A stretch of 64,000 nt of DNA, from assembly GCA_013407085.1 (NCBI GenBank), contig JACCGJ010009884.1:1-64000 (forward strand). Direction: 5' to 3'. Source of the DNA: Atriophallophorus winterbourni. Its lineage: Eukaryota > Platyhelminthes > Trematoda > Plagiorchiida > Microphallidae. Each line of letters starts with the position of its first letter. Positions within the stretch are counted from its first letter, which is position 1. A model generated the notes under the pieces. That model saw only the letters and a list, made by a program, of their open reading frames with translations, made no database searches and was not told the DNA's origin. Positions 22,040 through 34,621 of the stretch are shown piece by piece. Position numbers and translations under genes: made by a program.

Positions 22040-22730
22040 TCAGTCGTAAAATGACTGGCAAAATCCTGGTGCATAGTCTCGCTAGGCGAGTACCTACCCG
22101 ACGATCCGTTGATTGATGTACGAGGGGCTTACAATTAGTAAACATTTCAATTCAGTTTCCACAGGACTGTATGTGACTAACGAGCCAATCGAGCGACCAG
22201 ATTTCTTTCGGTGGTCTGCCACAGAAGAGCGTCCACCACTTCTAACAATATCTTCAGAAATATCTTCTGGTATGAGAGTAATCTGGAATGCAACAGAAAA
22301 ACTCTCCTCACCAATAGGTGAGGAGAAACAGTGCGTTCCAAAGAAAACCCATAAAAAACTATCCCCTTACGGATAAAAATCAGGAAATAATGAAGGCCAC
22401 ACAGAGTCAAGTCCATTCTTGAAACCTCCTACCGAAGTAGAACAAACAACTTCTTTAGGAAGTCGATTCCAGTAATTTACAACCCTTTCACTAAAGAACT
22501 TACGATAATTGGACCTAACATGCCGCTTGACAAGTTTTAATGGGTGGCCTCGAGTACCCACACTTGGCGCCAGAGCGTACAATTCACTGGGATGAATAGT
22601 ACTGAAATCTGACATGATTTTGAAGGTTTCAATCAGGTCCCCACGTAGCCTCCTCCTTTTTAGTGAGAAGAGCTCTAGACTCAGCAATCGTTCCTCATAC
22701 GACCTACCCGATTGCCCTACAATCATACAT
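22040..22730 (-). pseudogene. CR1-like family B reverse transcriptase C-terminus with 3' UTR
   Basis: The minus-strand frame 22726-22367 (119 codons) shows RRRRLRGDLIETFKIM, GTRGHPLKLVKRHVR and VVNYWNRLPKEVVCS, the end of a CR1-type reverse transcriptase. The 3' UTR (22366-22040) contains a segment around GCTCGATTGGCTCGTTAGTC that recurs, in the same sense, after the family B copy at 25860-25930. The copy is 5'-truncated at 22730. Confidence 0.8.
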
Positions 22731-23025
22731 CATCATCAAAGACAGCAATACACCGGTAGCACGTACCGAATGCTTAACTGCCATACAACCATGAAAAAGT
22801 AAAATCCTAAAAGATGGGGAAGGGTGGGACTTAAATTGCTATGGCTTCTATAGAAGAGTAAGCAAAAACAAACTGGGGAGAGGTGCCTACACCTCGAATG
22901 GAACATACATTCAAACAAGTTTCGTGAACGAGTAGAGCGACATCAGCACGGCAGCTTCCTTGCGGCTTTCACTGTCATGCATCATAATAAGCTTTTCTCG
23001 TCACTCCGCTTGACAACATACAAGG
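22731..23025. other. Unassigned spacer
   Basis: No protein or repeat recognised. The part next to 23025 is probably the 3' UTR of the minus-strand RTE element. Confidence 0.4.
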
Positions 23026-23897
23026 TTAAGCAAACACTCCAAGAATATGCTTAGTGCAAGACCGACATTGAACACGGTTTCGGGACATATCCTGAAGCGT
23101 AACTAACCACTGCAATATCTGATCGCGGGGATACCACCCCGAAGGACGCGCTGCGCCTACTTTGGAAAGGTTACTAGTAAGGGTTTTTAACTGCCTGTGC
23201 CATGTGACGGTTTGGCCACCCCGAGATTTACGCCAATCAGGATGTGGCGTCGCAAAAAGAATCTGTTTCGGAAGTCGGTGGTCCGGCATCCGTAAAACGT
23301 GACGCAACCAGCGTAACCTATGCAGGTTGATCTGCTTCTCTATATCGACATTACTACCAAACAACTTATTTCGGAGAGCATCGGTGCGCATACGATTGTA
23401 ACAGCTAATTCCTAGAATGCTGCGGAGACACCGGTTGTCGAATACTTGGAGCGGCTGAATGTGTTCTTTACGTAAGGTCCAGGTTTCGCACCCATATAGT
23501 AACACAGCCCGAACTGTCGCTTTATAGACTCTACCCTTGAGTAACAGAGATAGTCCTTTCTGACGCCAGAGGTGACCTAGGTTGCGGAATGCTACGGTCG
23601 CTTTAGAAATGCGTGCCGAGACCTCGTCATTTAACGATGCAGAATTATTGATACAACTACCGAGATACGTAAAACGATCTACAATTTCAAGAGCCTGATT
23701 GTCAAATGATAAAGTGCTGTTAGATATGTCGATGTCCTGCAGCAGAACACTGCACTTAGAGGATGCAAAACGCATTCCAAATGCGGGCACAATACTAGAT
23801 AGCTTGTTCAGTATCGCCTGTGCATCTGTGTACGAGTCGAAGAGCAGAACTATATCATCAGCATAATCCAAGTCGAGAAGCTTGACGCCTGGCATTA
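23026..23897 (-). pseudogene. RTE-like reverse transcriptase, C-terminal portion
   Basis: A frame of ~290 codons without a stop. It starts at the active-site box DYADDIVLL and continues with the RFTYLGSCI block, VLLYGCETWTLRKEH, and the LHRLRWLRHVLRMPDHRLPK block. These are hallmarks of RTE/SR2-type elements known in schistosomes and other trematodes. The segments before the active site and the endonuclease are missing. The frame being open over its whole length suggests a recent copy, truncated on insertion. Confidence 0.85.
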
Positions 23898-25547
23898 GGT
23901 GCGGGGGCGTGGCTCTTTTCCCTGAATATGGTCTGCACAATACGGGCCCAGGGTTATCACTCGCTATTGAAAATGTCCAAGTTGTTACTAGTGTCCTGAC
24001 TTGCTACAAGTCAGCACTGGCGATTGCTTGTGTTTACGTCACGCCCTGTGCAACCATACAGGAGTTTACACAGCTTATTGAGACACTCGACGGTTTGTTT
24101 CACTCAGCTCACAGTGTACTTATCTTGGGTGATTTCAACCTCCCAGACATAGATTGGCCTGCCCCCACTGGTCTAGTCACCCAGCAATCTGACACCTTTC
24201 TCGAATGGCTCCATAATCGCGCTGCACCAGCATGTCAATGATCCTACAAGGTTTCGTCATGGATGCACTCCATCCACTCTTGACTTGGTATTGTCGTCCC
24301 AGCTAGAAGCCATCAGTCATTTAAAGTACTTACTGCCGCTCGGCAAAAGTGATCACGTAATGATAAGCTTAGAAGCGATATAGCGTTTTCGCAAACCTTT
24401 CTCTCGTCCTAGACGCAATTTTAGGCGTGTTGACTGGGGTTTACTCTTACAGACTTCAAAATCTTCCCTTCAGTTATCTAGCGATTCAAATGTAAATGAA
24501 AACGGATAGAATTTCTAAGTATCTGAACGAGTTAAAATACAAGCACGCTCCGCTGCAGTGTGTGAGAAGGCATCAAAGGCCACCCTGGTGGTCTTCTCGA
24601 GTCCGTAGGTCTATGTTGGCAATATAAGCAATTCCTTACTTCTGGTTCTTGGGCCCGCTACAAAACCGCTCGAAATGCCTGTGTTAAATTACAACGTGTG
24701 CTCAAACAGGATTTCGAGTTATCTCTAGCTAGGGATGCTAAATCCAACCCGAAAAGGTTTTATAGCTAGCACAGTCAAAAGGAAAAACTAGGGAAAACAT
24801 AGGGATTTGAAACTGGAGGACGGAAAAGTTGCCGATACCGACTTTTCTAAGGCGACTGCCTTCTCAGGGTTTTTCAGTAGCGTTCAACGACGGGATAATT
24901 CTTCAAACGCACCGTCAGGTCTGCTTAACCTGACACCTGGTGTCCATGTATTAGATGAGTTGTCCTTCAATGAGGCTGAGGTGTTTGACGCACTTATCCA
25001 TGTTCGGGTCAACAGATCTGAGGGACCGGACGGCATCTACTCAATTATGCTTGAAAATCTGAAATCAGTGGTATCGAGCAGAAGACCCGATGTATTCCTG
25101 CTACTGTACAAGGCATTAGTTCGGCCGCATCTGGAATACTGTGTTCAGGCGTGGTGTCCTCACTACAAAAAGGACATCCTTCTACTTGAAAGCGTACAGC
25201 GCCTCGCAACTCGCATGATTGAAGGTCAGCGAGAGAAACCGTACGCTGTGCACCTAAAGTCTCTCGATCTTTTCTCCCTCAGGCGCCGTCGTTTAAGAGG
25301 TGACTTAATAGAAACCTTCAGGATCTTGAAGGGTTTGAGGGGCGTGCAAATGAAAGACTTCTTTACCTTAAGCCCCGAGCTGGGCACCCGGGGCCACTCA
25401 CTTAAAATCGCTAAGAAACGATGTCGGCTAGACTCCAGGAAACACTTTTTCAGCCTCAGGGTTGTTAACTACTCAAACATTCTTTCAGCAGAACTTGTAT
25501 CCTGCAGTACCGTGTCTAGTCCTAAGCAGGGTTTGGACCGCAACTGA
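23898..25547 (+). mobile_element. CR1-like family B element with internal deletion
   Basis: It starts in the endonuclease domain (CGGVALF, then ILGDFNLPDIDW at about 24121-24156, then SDHVMISLEA near 24350 after a frame change). This is an APE-type endonuclease that nicks the target DNA. After a degraded linker, the frame 24807-25547 reads through the segment before the reverse transcriptase (SEGPDGIYSIMLENLK). It then jumps straight to the C-terminal YKALVRPHLEYCVQAWCPHY block, so roughly the whole polymerase palm, including FADD, is deleted in frame. The C-terminal RRRRLRGDLIETFRIL block is intact. Confidence 0.85.
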
Positions 25548-25950
25548 AGTAAGTTGTTTCGTGAATACTCTCCTTCATTGCTATACAAGCTTAGGTTTTT
25601 CATCTTTTAGCGTTATCCCGTAAATAAAGTAAGGGCTAGAGTTCTGTGTTTTTTTATTTTATTATACACAATGCTACTTCAGCTGACCTCTCACCGTGCT
25701 GGTTAAGAGGAACTGCTTTTTCTTTTTCCAGCATCGGCTATGACGCAATGCTTCATAAGTTCAACCCGGATAATATCTTGGCTTCGCGATCGGCGAAGAT
25801 TTAAATAGACAAAAAGAATAAACGTTTTGTCAGTGGTGGGTGCTTCTCTGCAGCTTTCCACTGAAAGAAATTCTGGACGCTCGATTGGCTTGTTAGCCAC
25901 ATACTTTCCTGTGCAATCTGAACTGAACTGGACTGAATGGCGTTTTGTCT
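25548..25950 (+). mobile_element. 3' UTR of CR1-like family B
   Basis: It follows the stop codon of the family B frame. The part at 25850-25935 matches the UTR of the minus-strand family B copy at 22150-22230, in the same sense relative to the gene. Confidence 0.55.
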
Positions 25951-25959
25951 TCAGAGATA

Positions 25960-27010
25960 ATAGCAGGCTTCGAAGGGCGGCAGGGATCTGTCCTTGGCCC
26001 ATTGTTATTCAAAGTTTTCGTGAATGATATTCCGGACGCGGTAACGATAGGTTGTCTTTTATTCGCGGATGATCTGAAACTGTGGGCCTCTGTCAGTTCC
26101 TGCGATAGCCACAAGCAACTGCAACAAGCAGTTGATAACTAAGTCAGTTGAACAAATTGCTGGTCACTGCCTATCAATGAGGACAAGACAGTGGTCATGC
26201 GCATAAACTCCGACGACCCTGGTGGTGAATACTTTCTTGGAGGTGAGCCTATTAGAGCCGTGACGGTCTAAAAAGACTTAGGGATTGCGGTTATAGATTC
26301 CTTGAAGTCGAAGGCTGACACTTGTCAGAGAATAGGCAGCGGTACTAGGATGTTCTTGGCGATTCGGCGTTTCTTTGCGTCAATTACCCGGCAAATGTTC
26401 CAGACACTTTTCTCTTCGTACATTCGTCCTCTGTTAGAATATGGGCTACCTGTTACATTTCTTCAGTCCAAAGGTGAATGCAACTCCTTGGAGAGGGTAC
26501 AAAGGAGGGGCACACAGATGGTTGGTGGAATGCGCCAACTCGCGTAGAAGGATAGGAGGAGCTTGCTGAAACTCTACACCCTCGAACTTCCAAGGGAAAG
26601 ATATGACCTGCTCCTGACACGCCGTATGCTTCTCGGTCAAGATGGAGACGAGTTCCTCCAGTACTTCCGATTATTAGGTCAGTTGAGGACTCGGGACATG
26701 ACTTTAAGTTGCAGGAATCCAGAAAGCTGAAGCTGAGTAATGCGAGCACGCTATCCACGCGGGTGGTGAACACTTGATACTCTCTACCGAAAGGGCTCCT
26801 GTCTCTACCATCAGAACAGCTTTTCAAAAGCGCGTTGGATCAGCATTTGTTGAGACTGATGGACTTGATCACCGGAGTGATATAGTGGTGTTCCTCTACT
26901 CCCAGGGTTTGCCTTATCAGCAGAAGTCATCCATGTCTGTTATTGTGATGAAGCTTAAACGGGATTTTAACCCTTCTACTTTCGATTCAGAAGAAGAAGA
27001 AAGTGCAGCG
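25960..27010 (+). pseudogene. CR1-like family A reverse transcriptase, second copy
   Basis: It begins in the palm (RQGSVLGPLLFKVFVNDIP), reaches the active site LLFADDLKLWASV at about 26060-26095, and continues co-linearly with 803-1598. Stops occur at 26140, 26269 and 26545, plus a frameshift near 26690, so it is dead. The 3' UTR (26882-27010) matches that of the first copy. Because it retains the FADD box it extends further 5' than the first copy. Confidence 0.85.
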
Positions 27011-27079
27011 GAATACATCATGGAACACGAATCAACCGAAAGTGTCTATCAAGGTCAATTGATAAGTAGAGTATAACAA

Positions 27080-27870
27080 TTTTGTTACAAATGTCGGGAA
27101 TCGAGTAGGGTTCACATATCATATTAGTTCGCATGTCCGTGAAAATCTCAGTGAAGAAAAAGTTTTGGGTGTCTGCGTTTGCTCCAGTTTTAAAACCTCA
27201 GTGCCTTTAAAAAAGCAACACGTGTCCCAAATCTACTCAAACAAGGATTTGGGAAATTTTCGCCCAGGATATTTCAGAGAATCTGAATACATACTTGAGA
27301 CCAGTCATGAAATAAGGTGTGCAGTCATGGTCGTCGATGTTCCAGAAGGATGTGGAACTTATGCAGCGTATCTACCACCGCTCAACAAAACTAGTTGTCA
27401 GCATCGGAAACAAAATTTATAAATAAATGATAGCTGAACTGAATCTGTTCGACTTTCCTTATAGACGAATCAGAGAAAATCTTATTTTACTTTACAAAAC
27501 ATTCCATACCGCGAACTATCCATTACATTATTTATTCACGCGAAGGAATACGAGAAATTATCGGACACATAAATATGTGCTGGTCGTACCGCATTCCTTC
27601 CTGAACTGTAGAAGGCATTTTTACTCTGTCCGTGTCTGTTTTACTTGGAACAGTTTACCTTCAACCGTTGCTCACTCCACTAGCTTGCTTGTATTTAAAA
27701 CGAAATAAGACGAATTTTCATTGCATTATTCTTTTCCTGAACACTTATATACTCTTTAATCTACTTCGCTATCTTGTTTATGCAATTACATTTCTAATTT
27801 GGCCATCCTATGTTTGTGGTTAAGTTTGTTGCTTTTTAGACCATTGAAAACGTTGAATACGTTGTATATA
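27080..27870 (+). pseudogene. CR1-like family D reverse transcriptase C-terminus, strongly diverged
   Basis: Residues KVLGVCVCSSFK (27153 onward) correspond to KDLGVWICGSLK of the long CR1-D copy. The frame 27427-27708 carries RENLILLYKTFHT and the NCRRHFYSVRVCFTWNSLP block, nearly identical to the end of CR1-D at 35815-35870. The middle portion is collapsed. It is an old, 5'-truncated copy. Confidence 0.7.
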
Positions 27871-29200
27871 CTTGCATGAAAATGTTTCACAGAGAAAGAC
27901 GCCCGGACGAAAGTTTGGGATAGTGATAACCGCATTCAACATTACTACTTATTATACTTATATTACTACTTATTATACTTATTTACTTATATGTAATAGA
28001 GTCGTTCACAAGTTGCTTTAACTAAAACTGATGCATTAAGAAATCAGTGAATCACACATCCTGCTTGCCCATACATTGAAAGTTTCGCGTATTGATTACC
28101 TGCGCCCTTTTTCACTGTGTTTTATATTTTCATAAAATTCCATACCACAACCAGTGATGCACTCATCGTTCATGGGGATATATGAAACTGAATGAGACCT
28201 ACATATGCAAAACCATCTTATTTTAACCGCGCATATATCCAATATGCTCACAGCAATTAGCGATTGAATGTGTACATGATGCATACTTCACACTTTTGAA
28301 ACTTTTAATCGTGATGAACGCAGTTTATATTATTAGAATGTGGAGAATGTAGATATAACCGGGAATCTATTGACATGGTTCAGGAGATAACTGTTTGAAA
28401 GCAAAATGTATTTCAGATGTGTGATAACGAGTCATGGAGCATTCGATTTAATACACCTCATACTATCTTTATATGTTCAGCCAGACTTATTACGTGAACA
28501 TTTTGTCTTTTTTGTCCTTTTTCTGAAGATTTGCTCAGCTTTGCAAGCCGGCCTAAATAAGCTGCATCACTTTTCTATTTAAAACAAGCTGTCATCACGT
28601 TTTCTGCATAAAGATAGGGATTGGTGAAACCTTCCCTTTTCTACGCAATTGGCAGTCAAACACTTGAATTTGTGATTGTCTCGTCAAGATCTATCGCATT
28701 ATACCATTTTCGCTCTGCAAATTTTTTTTCTTCTAATCGTGATTCATTTACTCGTAACATCCACGCTCGCAAAATTTAAATATTTGATGAATATAGATGA
28801 ATTTTTATCCATTCAAAAGAGCTAAACATCCTACATCCTTTGAGCTCTCTCTGAAATCGTACCTTGAATGCGAAACTTCTCATCTTGGATATCATATCAA
28901 TCTTGCTTTGCAAATCTGACTATAATTCGTCTACACATCAAGCTTATCTCATTGAAGACCAGCGATCATTATAACATTTCCACCACGAAGCATTTTCTTA
29001 CCACATTAACTTTGACACCCAAACACACGACCACACTTAAACACAGAATGATACACAATGACAGGCAAATCTATCACTGATGCTGGTCACGCCTACGAAA
29101 CCAGACACACCGTAGGCGTACAATGGGGTGTTTATCGGTAAGCCCAAATCAATTGTGGTGGGTTGACCTCAACTCAGTCATGTTCCCTACCCTGACTATC
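27871..29200. other. Unassigned AT-rich sequence
   Basis: No convincing gene. A 20-base segment (ATTACTACTTATTATACTTA) is directly repeated at 27950-27990. The open frames here are short and without motifs. Confidence 0.5.
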
Positions 29201-29207
29201 ACCACTT

Positions 29208-29260
29208 ATCTGACGAATCTTCTGTGTCGGAAGTAAAACGTTGCGAACAACATGCTCTAA
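29208..29260 (+). ncRNA. Possible degenerate hammerhead-like motif
   Basis: CTGACGA is followed by a CUUC/GAAG hairpin and then AAAACG. This is the order of a hammerhead core (CUGANGA, stem II, GAAA), but the GAAA box starts with A, not G, and I could not find convincing stems I and III. Weak. Confidence 0.2.
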
Positions 29261-29550
29261 GCGATTGCACTCAAATTCATTTGCTTAATGGTTGACGATT
29301 CTATCGCAAAATATCCGTTTCGAATGCCGACAAAATTCATGAGATCCTTTGGACCAGTAACTGTAGAAACAATCAATCAGGTACCGAGTTTATAGGTGCC
29401 AATTGTTACACTTGAACAGTGGTTTTAAAATAAGCAAACTTAAACTCGATTCTTTGTATGAATTCTAACAAGCGATAAATCATAGTTGCATATTAATGAA
29501 TAACAAGGTTATCGCTGACCAAATGAGAATATGGATAAAAGTACACGATA
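29261..29550. other. Unassigned sequence before old CR1-D copy
   Basis: It could contain a degraded ORF1 N-terminus of the following CR1-D copy, but no motif was seen. Confidence 0.35.
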
Positions 29551-31130
29551 GTGACCATACCAAGGCGAGCTCCCGAATCCAGCATATATCAAATTAACGA
29601 AGACGTAAACCCGGTAGAAACATCGAAATCATATACCACCACAGCTCAAGACCTTTCAGTTTTCGGCGCTGACATTCAATCGCAATTGGAAGAATTCCGC
29701 AAAATTCGAACAATCGATGAGCACTCAGTTTAATATTTAGTAATATCCAGAACCTGATGCGTCACTATTTGCGTCTCGGATGTACCACGATCTTACACCT
29801 TTGCATATGATGAAAGTGAATCATGTAATACCAAACCCCATTGAATCGGTTGACTAGAAAACATGATTCGCCTAATAACCACAACACACGATTGCTCAAT
29901 ATACCCGCTTACAATGAGAAAGATCTAGGAAAACCATTACTAAACGCATACATGCTACGAAGAGGATTAGAAACAACCTGCCGTGTCTACCTAATAATCC
30001 ATGTTGTGAAAGAAACGGCAAAACCGCTAATCGTGGAAACCATTTGTCCCGTCGTGTTGGCTTACGTGGTATTTCAGAAATCATGGGTGACGTTTCTCTC
30101 TCGCGAACGTTCAAGCCACGACCATAATCGGCGGAGACTTTTGGAAGAAATAGTGCACGTTTTCGATATTTTTCGTTTACCATCATCCCGGAATTACCTC
30201 GTAGTGAGTCCAAATCCGCTCAAAGTGACGGTTATAAAAAACGCCAGGGCCGATAGAATAAGATGCGGACTTAGATGGTGAGTCAGATTAATAATTTTAT
30301 TTAACACCCCTCCGCTAATTACGTGAAAGAAAAGATGAAGTGCATCTATACCAACGCGAACAGCCTTGTCAACCAATTATCCAAATTGGCCAGGATTTGT
30401 AATCCTGATATTGTCGCCATAACAAAAACGTGCTTCCATGCCTAACTGTCTGACAATGATCTCATCGCGCCCATTATATTTCTATTCGGTTTTGGTGATG
30501 GATAAAGAGTAGCACTCTATTCCGTGAAGTGATTTATTTGTAGGGTTAAAAACAATAAGGAAGTGGAGATACACTTAATAATTTGGTACTATTCCATTTC
30601 TCTCATCTTCATGTTCAACATTAACTATTTACCCAAACAATAAATTAATTGATGATTCGCGCTCAAGACTTATATTCAATAAACGGGGTATTACACACTT
30701 CCCCAACTCTACAGCGGAATGGTTATCTATCACAGACACTTGACAATCAACTTTGAACCAGCTTGGATTAAGCACCCTCTTATAACCACGTCCTTGGATT
30801 AACGTTACTGACAGGATCAGGCAAACATTCAAACTTGGGGCTAATAATTACATAACAACACACCACCATAGAAAATGTTGTCTACAAAATGCCAATCAGA
30901 CGAAGCGTTCCTGTCGTCCTAGAAATCGAGTATGATTTTAGCGTTAGCCGAAAATGTACCAGAACAAAACACCTCAGAGCTATCAAATACTCAGCTCTGT
31001 GAGCCGATTAACAATGCATTAGGTTTGTTCAACTGAATAACTCCGATCCGTGTAGTGATTCTCTCTCTTTTAAAAGCCCTAGAAATCTCTACTGGTTAAA
31101 CACTCGTTAGCTTGTTTGAAAAAAGCTTCT
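29551..31130 (+). mobile_element. Old CR1-like family D copy, 5' segment (interrupted)
   Basis: Blocks are co-linear with the long CR1-D element. ORF1 (29830-30290) has LLNAYMLRRGLETTCRVYL against LLNAYLLKSDSDSNCRIYP, and FDIFRLPSSRNYL against VDTFRVPFSPKYK. The endonuclease (30335-31060) has KCIYTNANSLVNQLSKL and later the region matching the EN C-terminus. Many stops and gaps are present. Similarity runs to about 31130 and resumes at 36093, so a younger copy sits in between. Confidence 0.75.
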
Positions 31131-31487
31131 GATCATACTGATCATAGACATACTGACCTACTGTGCAGTCGCATTTTTTGTTGCTCTGACAATTCTGCTC
31201 ATATCTTCGCCGAATCTGCTTGGATTTCTCTCATTCGAAGAATTCTGTGCTACTCTCGATCATATCTATCGGAATTTATTTGTTTTGTTCTTGTCAACGG
31301 ATTAGCAGCAAAGTTATCATATCGGCGTAAATTTCACAGTTTGTTCACGCGCGCAAACTTTTTTCAATCGCTAACTATTCTACGGTTTTTGCTATCATTG
31401 CAAGGATCACGTCGAGCTACGAATTTTGATACTTATTTCTGTGTTCTAGCTTGTGTAGTTAACGAGTTATATTGGATAATTTGCAAC

Positions 31488-33079
31488 ATGACGAAATCAC
31501 GTGTTCCAAAACAGCCACCTCGACCCGTCGAACAAAAACCCGTCACACAGCCAAACAACCCAATTCAGGCTACTAACATGTTTCACCGCATCACGAGAAC
31601 CAACATACGGACTAAAAAATCGATCGATCAAACTGTGGCAGCGACATCGGACCAACTTGACCTCATTGCCAAGTGCGTGGATCCGGCGAACGCAACAATG
31701 GTCACGGCCGGCCCAGCTGATAGGACGAATCTCGACACGCAGAATTGTCCCGAAGTCACGTGCAAAGCATGCGAACAACCGGTGAGTCCCATGGCGCGTA
31801 AAGTAATAACGTGTTTTCTGTGTATGGGTAAAATCCATGGTAAATGCGACCGCACTTTAGCCCCTGACTCGATAGCATTATTAAATAATGAAATGGTTCC
31901 AGGTGCATGCTATATCTGTGTTCGTTGCAGAGCTAAATCATTGCACAAAGCCGATACTTTTGAAACAAAATTAGAAAATAGAATGGCCGGTTTGGAGTTG
32001 GGCCTTCGACGTGTGGAAGAAATGTTGGTAAATCATGTGAGTACGCAAGTGATCACTGATGTAAACCATCATATCAATACATCGATTTCGGAACCACCAT
32101 TGAAGGAATCTAAGACTAAGGCTATTCGGTGCCAAAAAAGCAAAAAAGCAGGGTTATTCCCAATTCGGAATCAGCTAAAACGACCACAGAAGTAGGAAAT
32201 TCTTATAGAGATATGCTGTTACGGTCGACCTCAGCTGTACACCAAAACTGCTGTACCCGACTCACAAAGTCAAGCCACAAAGGTTTTTCATTCTAAAACG
32301 CCTGACTTTCCGATACGAAAAAAGAACACCCCATACATGCTGAACGTGATATGTACGAATGTCAGGGAGTCCCAAGAAAGCCTGTTTGATAGCAAACAGA
32401 AACATGATGTCGATAAATGGTCTGAACTTTGTCACCTAATGAAAAATGAACATGTAAACGCAGAAAAGGTGACTCGTCTAACCCGCCATTCATCTTCACC
32501 TCATATTGGTCAACCTCGCTTGCTCAAGGTAACACTAAAATGCGAGGCTGATATCGAGAACGTATTGCTGAATGCATACCTACTCAAGTCAGATTCCGAC
32601 TCAAACTGCCGCATATATCCCGATGTCCATGGTGGGAAAGGAAGGGCAGCTTGAAAGCCAGGGAACAAACGGTATCGCGAAGTATAGTTCTACTTGGTGT
32701 ACCAGAAAATACTTCTAAAGCATCGAATCAGGAAACGGTAGAGCACGACGTCAAACAATGGCGCTACATTGCGTGTTCTCTCGATATTTCTAATGCTGTT
32801 GTTGTGGACACTTTTCGAGTTCCTTTTTCGCCTAAATATAAGGGGAATGAACTGAAACCTCTCAAGATTACGTTCTTGACCAGCGCTATGGCTGAAATAG
32901 TAAGGTCGGAATGGACAAAAGGGAAACGAACATTACCCAAGGATGTTAGACTTAGCCCACCCAAACCAAGTCAAATACTCTCCCGTTTGGAGATAGCGGA
33001 TAGCTGCGTTTCCATCCAAATGGAGGAAATCAATGCATCAAAAAACGTCGTAGGTCCGGCTCAAATCGAGTCGGACTGA
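31488..33079 (+). pseudogene. CR1-D ORF1, PHD-like finger protein
   Basis: The start ATG at 31488 (MTKSRVPK) is chosen because the ORF1 of family C begins with a similar MTRKSGK. At about 31752-31930 there is a C-x2-C-x13-C-x2-C-x4-H-x2-C-x20-C-x2-C cluster, a PHD/ePHD-like finger known in CR1/L2 ORF1 proteins. A leucine-rich segment (MAGLELGLRRVEEML) could form a coiled coil. The C-terminal part (SRSIVLLGVPE, then LKITFLTSAMAEIVRS) looks like an RRM-type fold. Breaks: TAG at 32193-32195 in frame, and a frame change at about 32650. The protein would act as a nucleic-acid chaperone in the retrotransposition particle. Confidence 0.8.
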
Positions 33080-33189
33080 GCAACTCACACCGAAAACTAA
33101 TTGTCGATTCAAGCCGTCGGCGACCAATAAGACGCACACATGTTTTACCATCCAAAGAAGCCGGACCAATAACTTCGGTTTACACCCCG

Positions 33190-34621
33190 TCATTACTCAC
33201 GAAAAATACGATTAAGTGCATCTATACAAACGCGAACAGCCTTTTCAACAAATTAATCGAATTGTCCGAGACATAGTTGCAGTAACAGAAACGTGGTTCC
33301 ATGCCTCATTGTCTGATAATGAACTCTCTTTGCCCAACATGTCTCTATTCCGGCGTGACCGTTTAGGCGATGGCGGAGGAGCAGCACTCTACTTCAAGCA
33401 ATCGTTTATCTGTAGAGCTATGATATCACTGACACACTTTGGTGTTCTCTGACTCTTACTTCAGGAGACCAATGCATTATTGGAGTGATCTATCGTTCTC
33501 CAACAGCAACTCTCGATCTAAACAATAAACTGATTAATGCTTTGCGCTATGTAACAACGCGATACAATACTCAAATATTAATAATGAGGGATTTCAACTT
33601 TCCCCAGCTCTATAGCCGAAATGATCATCCATCAGAGGCACTTGAAAATGAACTTCGAGCCGTTTTGGATTACGCACCCCTTTATAACCACGTTTTTGGA
33701 TTTACTCGTATGAGAGGATCAGACCAGCCTTCTACCTTGGACCTTATACTTACATCAGATCCCACAGCTGTTGAGAATATCGTTTATAAACCGCCGATCG
33801 GACGAAGCGATCACGTTGTCCTAGAATTCGAGTACGTTTGTAGCGCTAGACGCAATAATGACGGGATAAAATGCGTCAGAATGGTGAACTACCGTGCTCT
33901 GTGTGCCGAGTTACAAAGCACTAGTTTCGCACAACTGGATTACTCCGATCCAGATAGTCATTGGCGATCTCTCTTACAGCACCTCAAATCTATATTTGAG
34001 GAACATTCAATGTTTGTTTTGAAGAAAACGTCTCAACGAAATAAATTTTTACTACGAAGCAGGACTAAAAAGTGGATGAAACAAAGGGCAGTAGCGTGGG
34101 AGTTTCACAAGGCTACCAACACAGCTGATTCTTGGGCTCAATTTACACGACTGAGAAACAAAGTTATCAGCTTAATTCGAGATGATAAACAAGCGTTCCA
34201 ATCGCAATTGATTACTCAGATGCACCAGAATCCGAAGCTCTTGTATAGATTGGTAAACGATAGAACAAATATAAAACCAGGAGTCTTTGCCCTGAAAACT
34301 TCGTCCGGCTTCACAGAATCCATAAATCAGACCGCTGACCTGTTAGCAGACTTTTATGCCGGAGTTTTTGCGCCGAAATCCATGGAGCCTGATCAGGAAC
34401 CAATCGTTCGACTTGACCGACCGACCTTGAGTGAAATATTGATTACTCCGATTGTGGTAGCGCAGTACTTACGAAAATTAAACGTAAAGAAATCTCCAGG
34501 ACCAGACGAGATAACTCCAAAGCTGCTCAAAACCTGCCATGCGCAGCTATCTGAACCTCTATCTTGCATGTTTAATAATTTGCTTCAAGCTGGCGTAGTG
34601 CCACAAGACTGGAAACTGTGA
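33190..34621 (+). pseudogene. CR1-D ORF2, endonuclease domain and start of reverse transcriptase
   Basis: The APE endonuclease begins at KCIYTNANSLFNKLIELSE (33210). It then loses about 14 bases relative to the old copy (shift near 33268), continues with DIVAVTETWFHASLSDNEL, shifts again near 33430, and continues in the 378-codon frame 33485-34621. There the catalytic GDFN motif reads RDFNFP (Gly to Arg), and GRSDHVVLEFEY marks the end of the domain. After a linker, KKSPGPDEITPKLLK starts the reverse transcriptase. A TGA at 34619-34621 ends the frame. Confidence 0.82.

Noticed and set aside
29075..29125. CTGATG followed by CGAAACCAG and a 7-bp hairpin GCCTAC/GTAGGC as a possible hammerhead
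   Set aside because: The core boxes are not in the right relation to the hairpin: GAAA lies in the loop of the stem, so the three-way fold cannot form.
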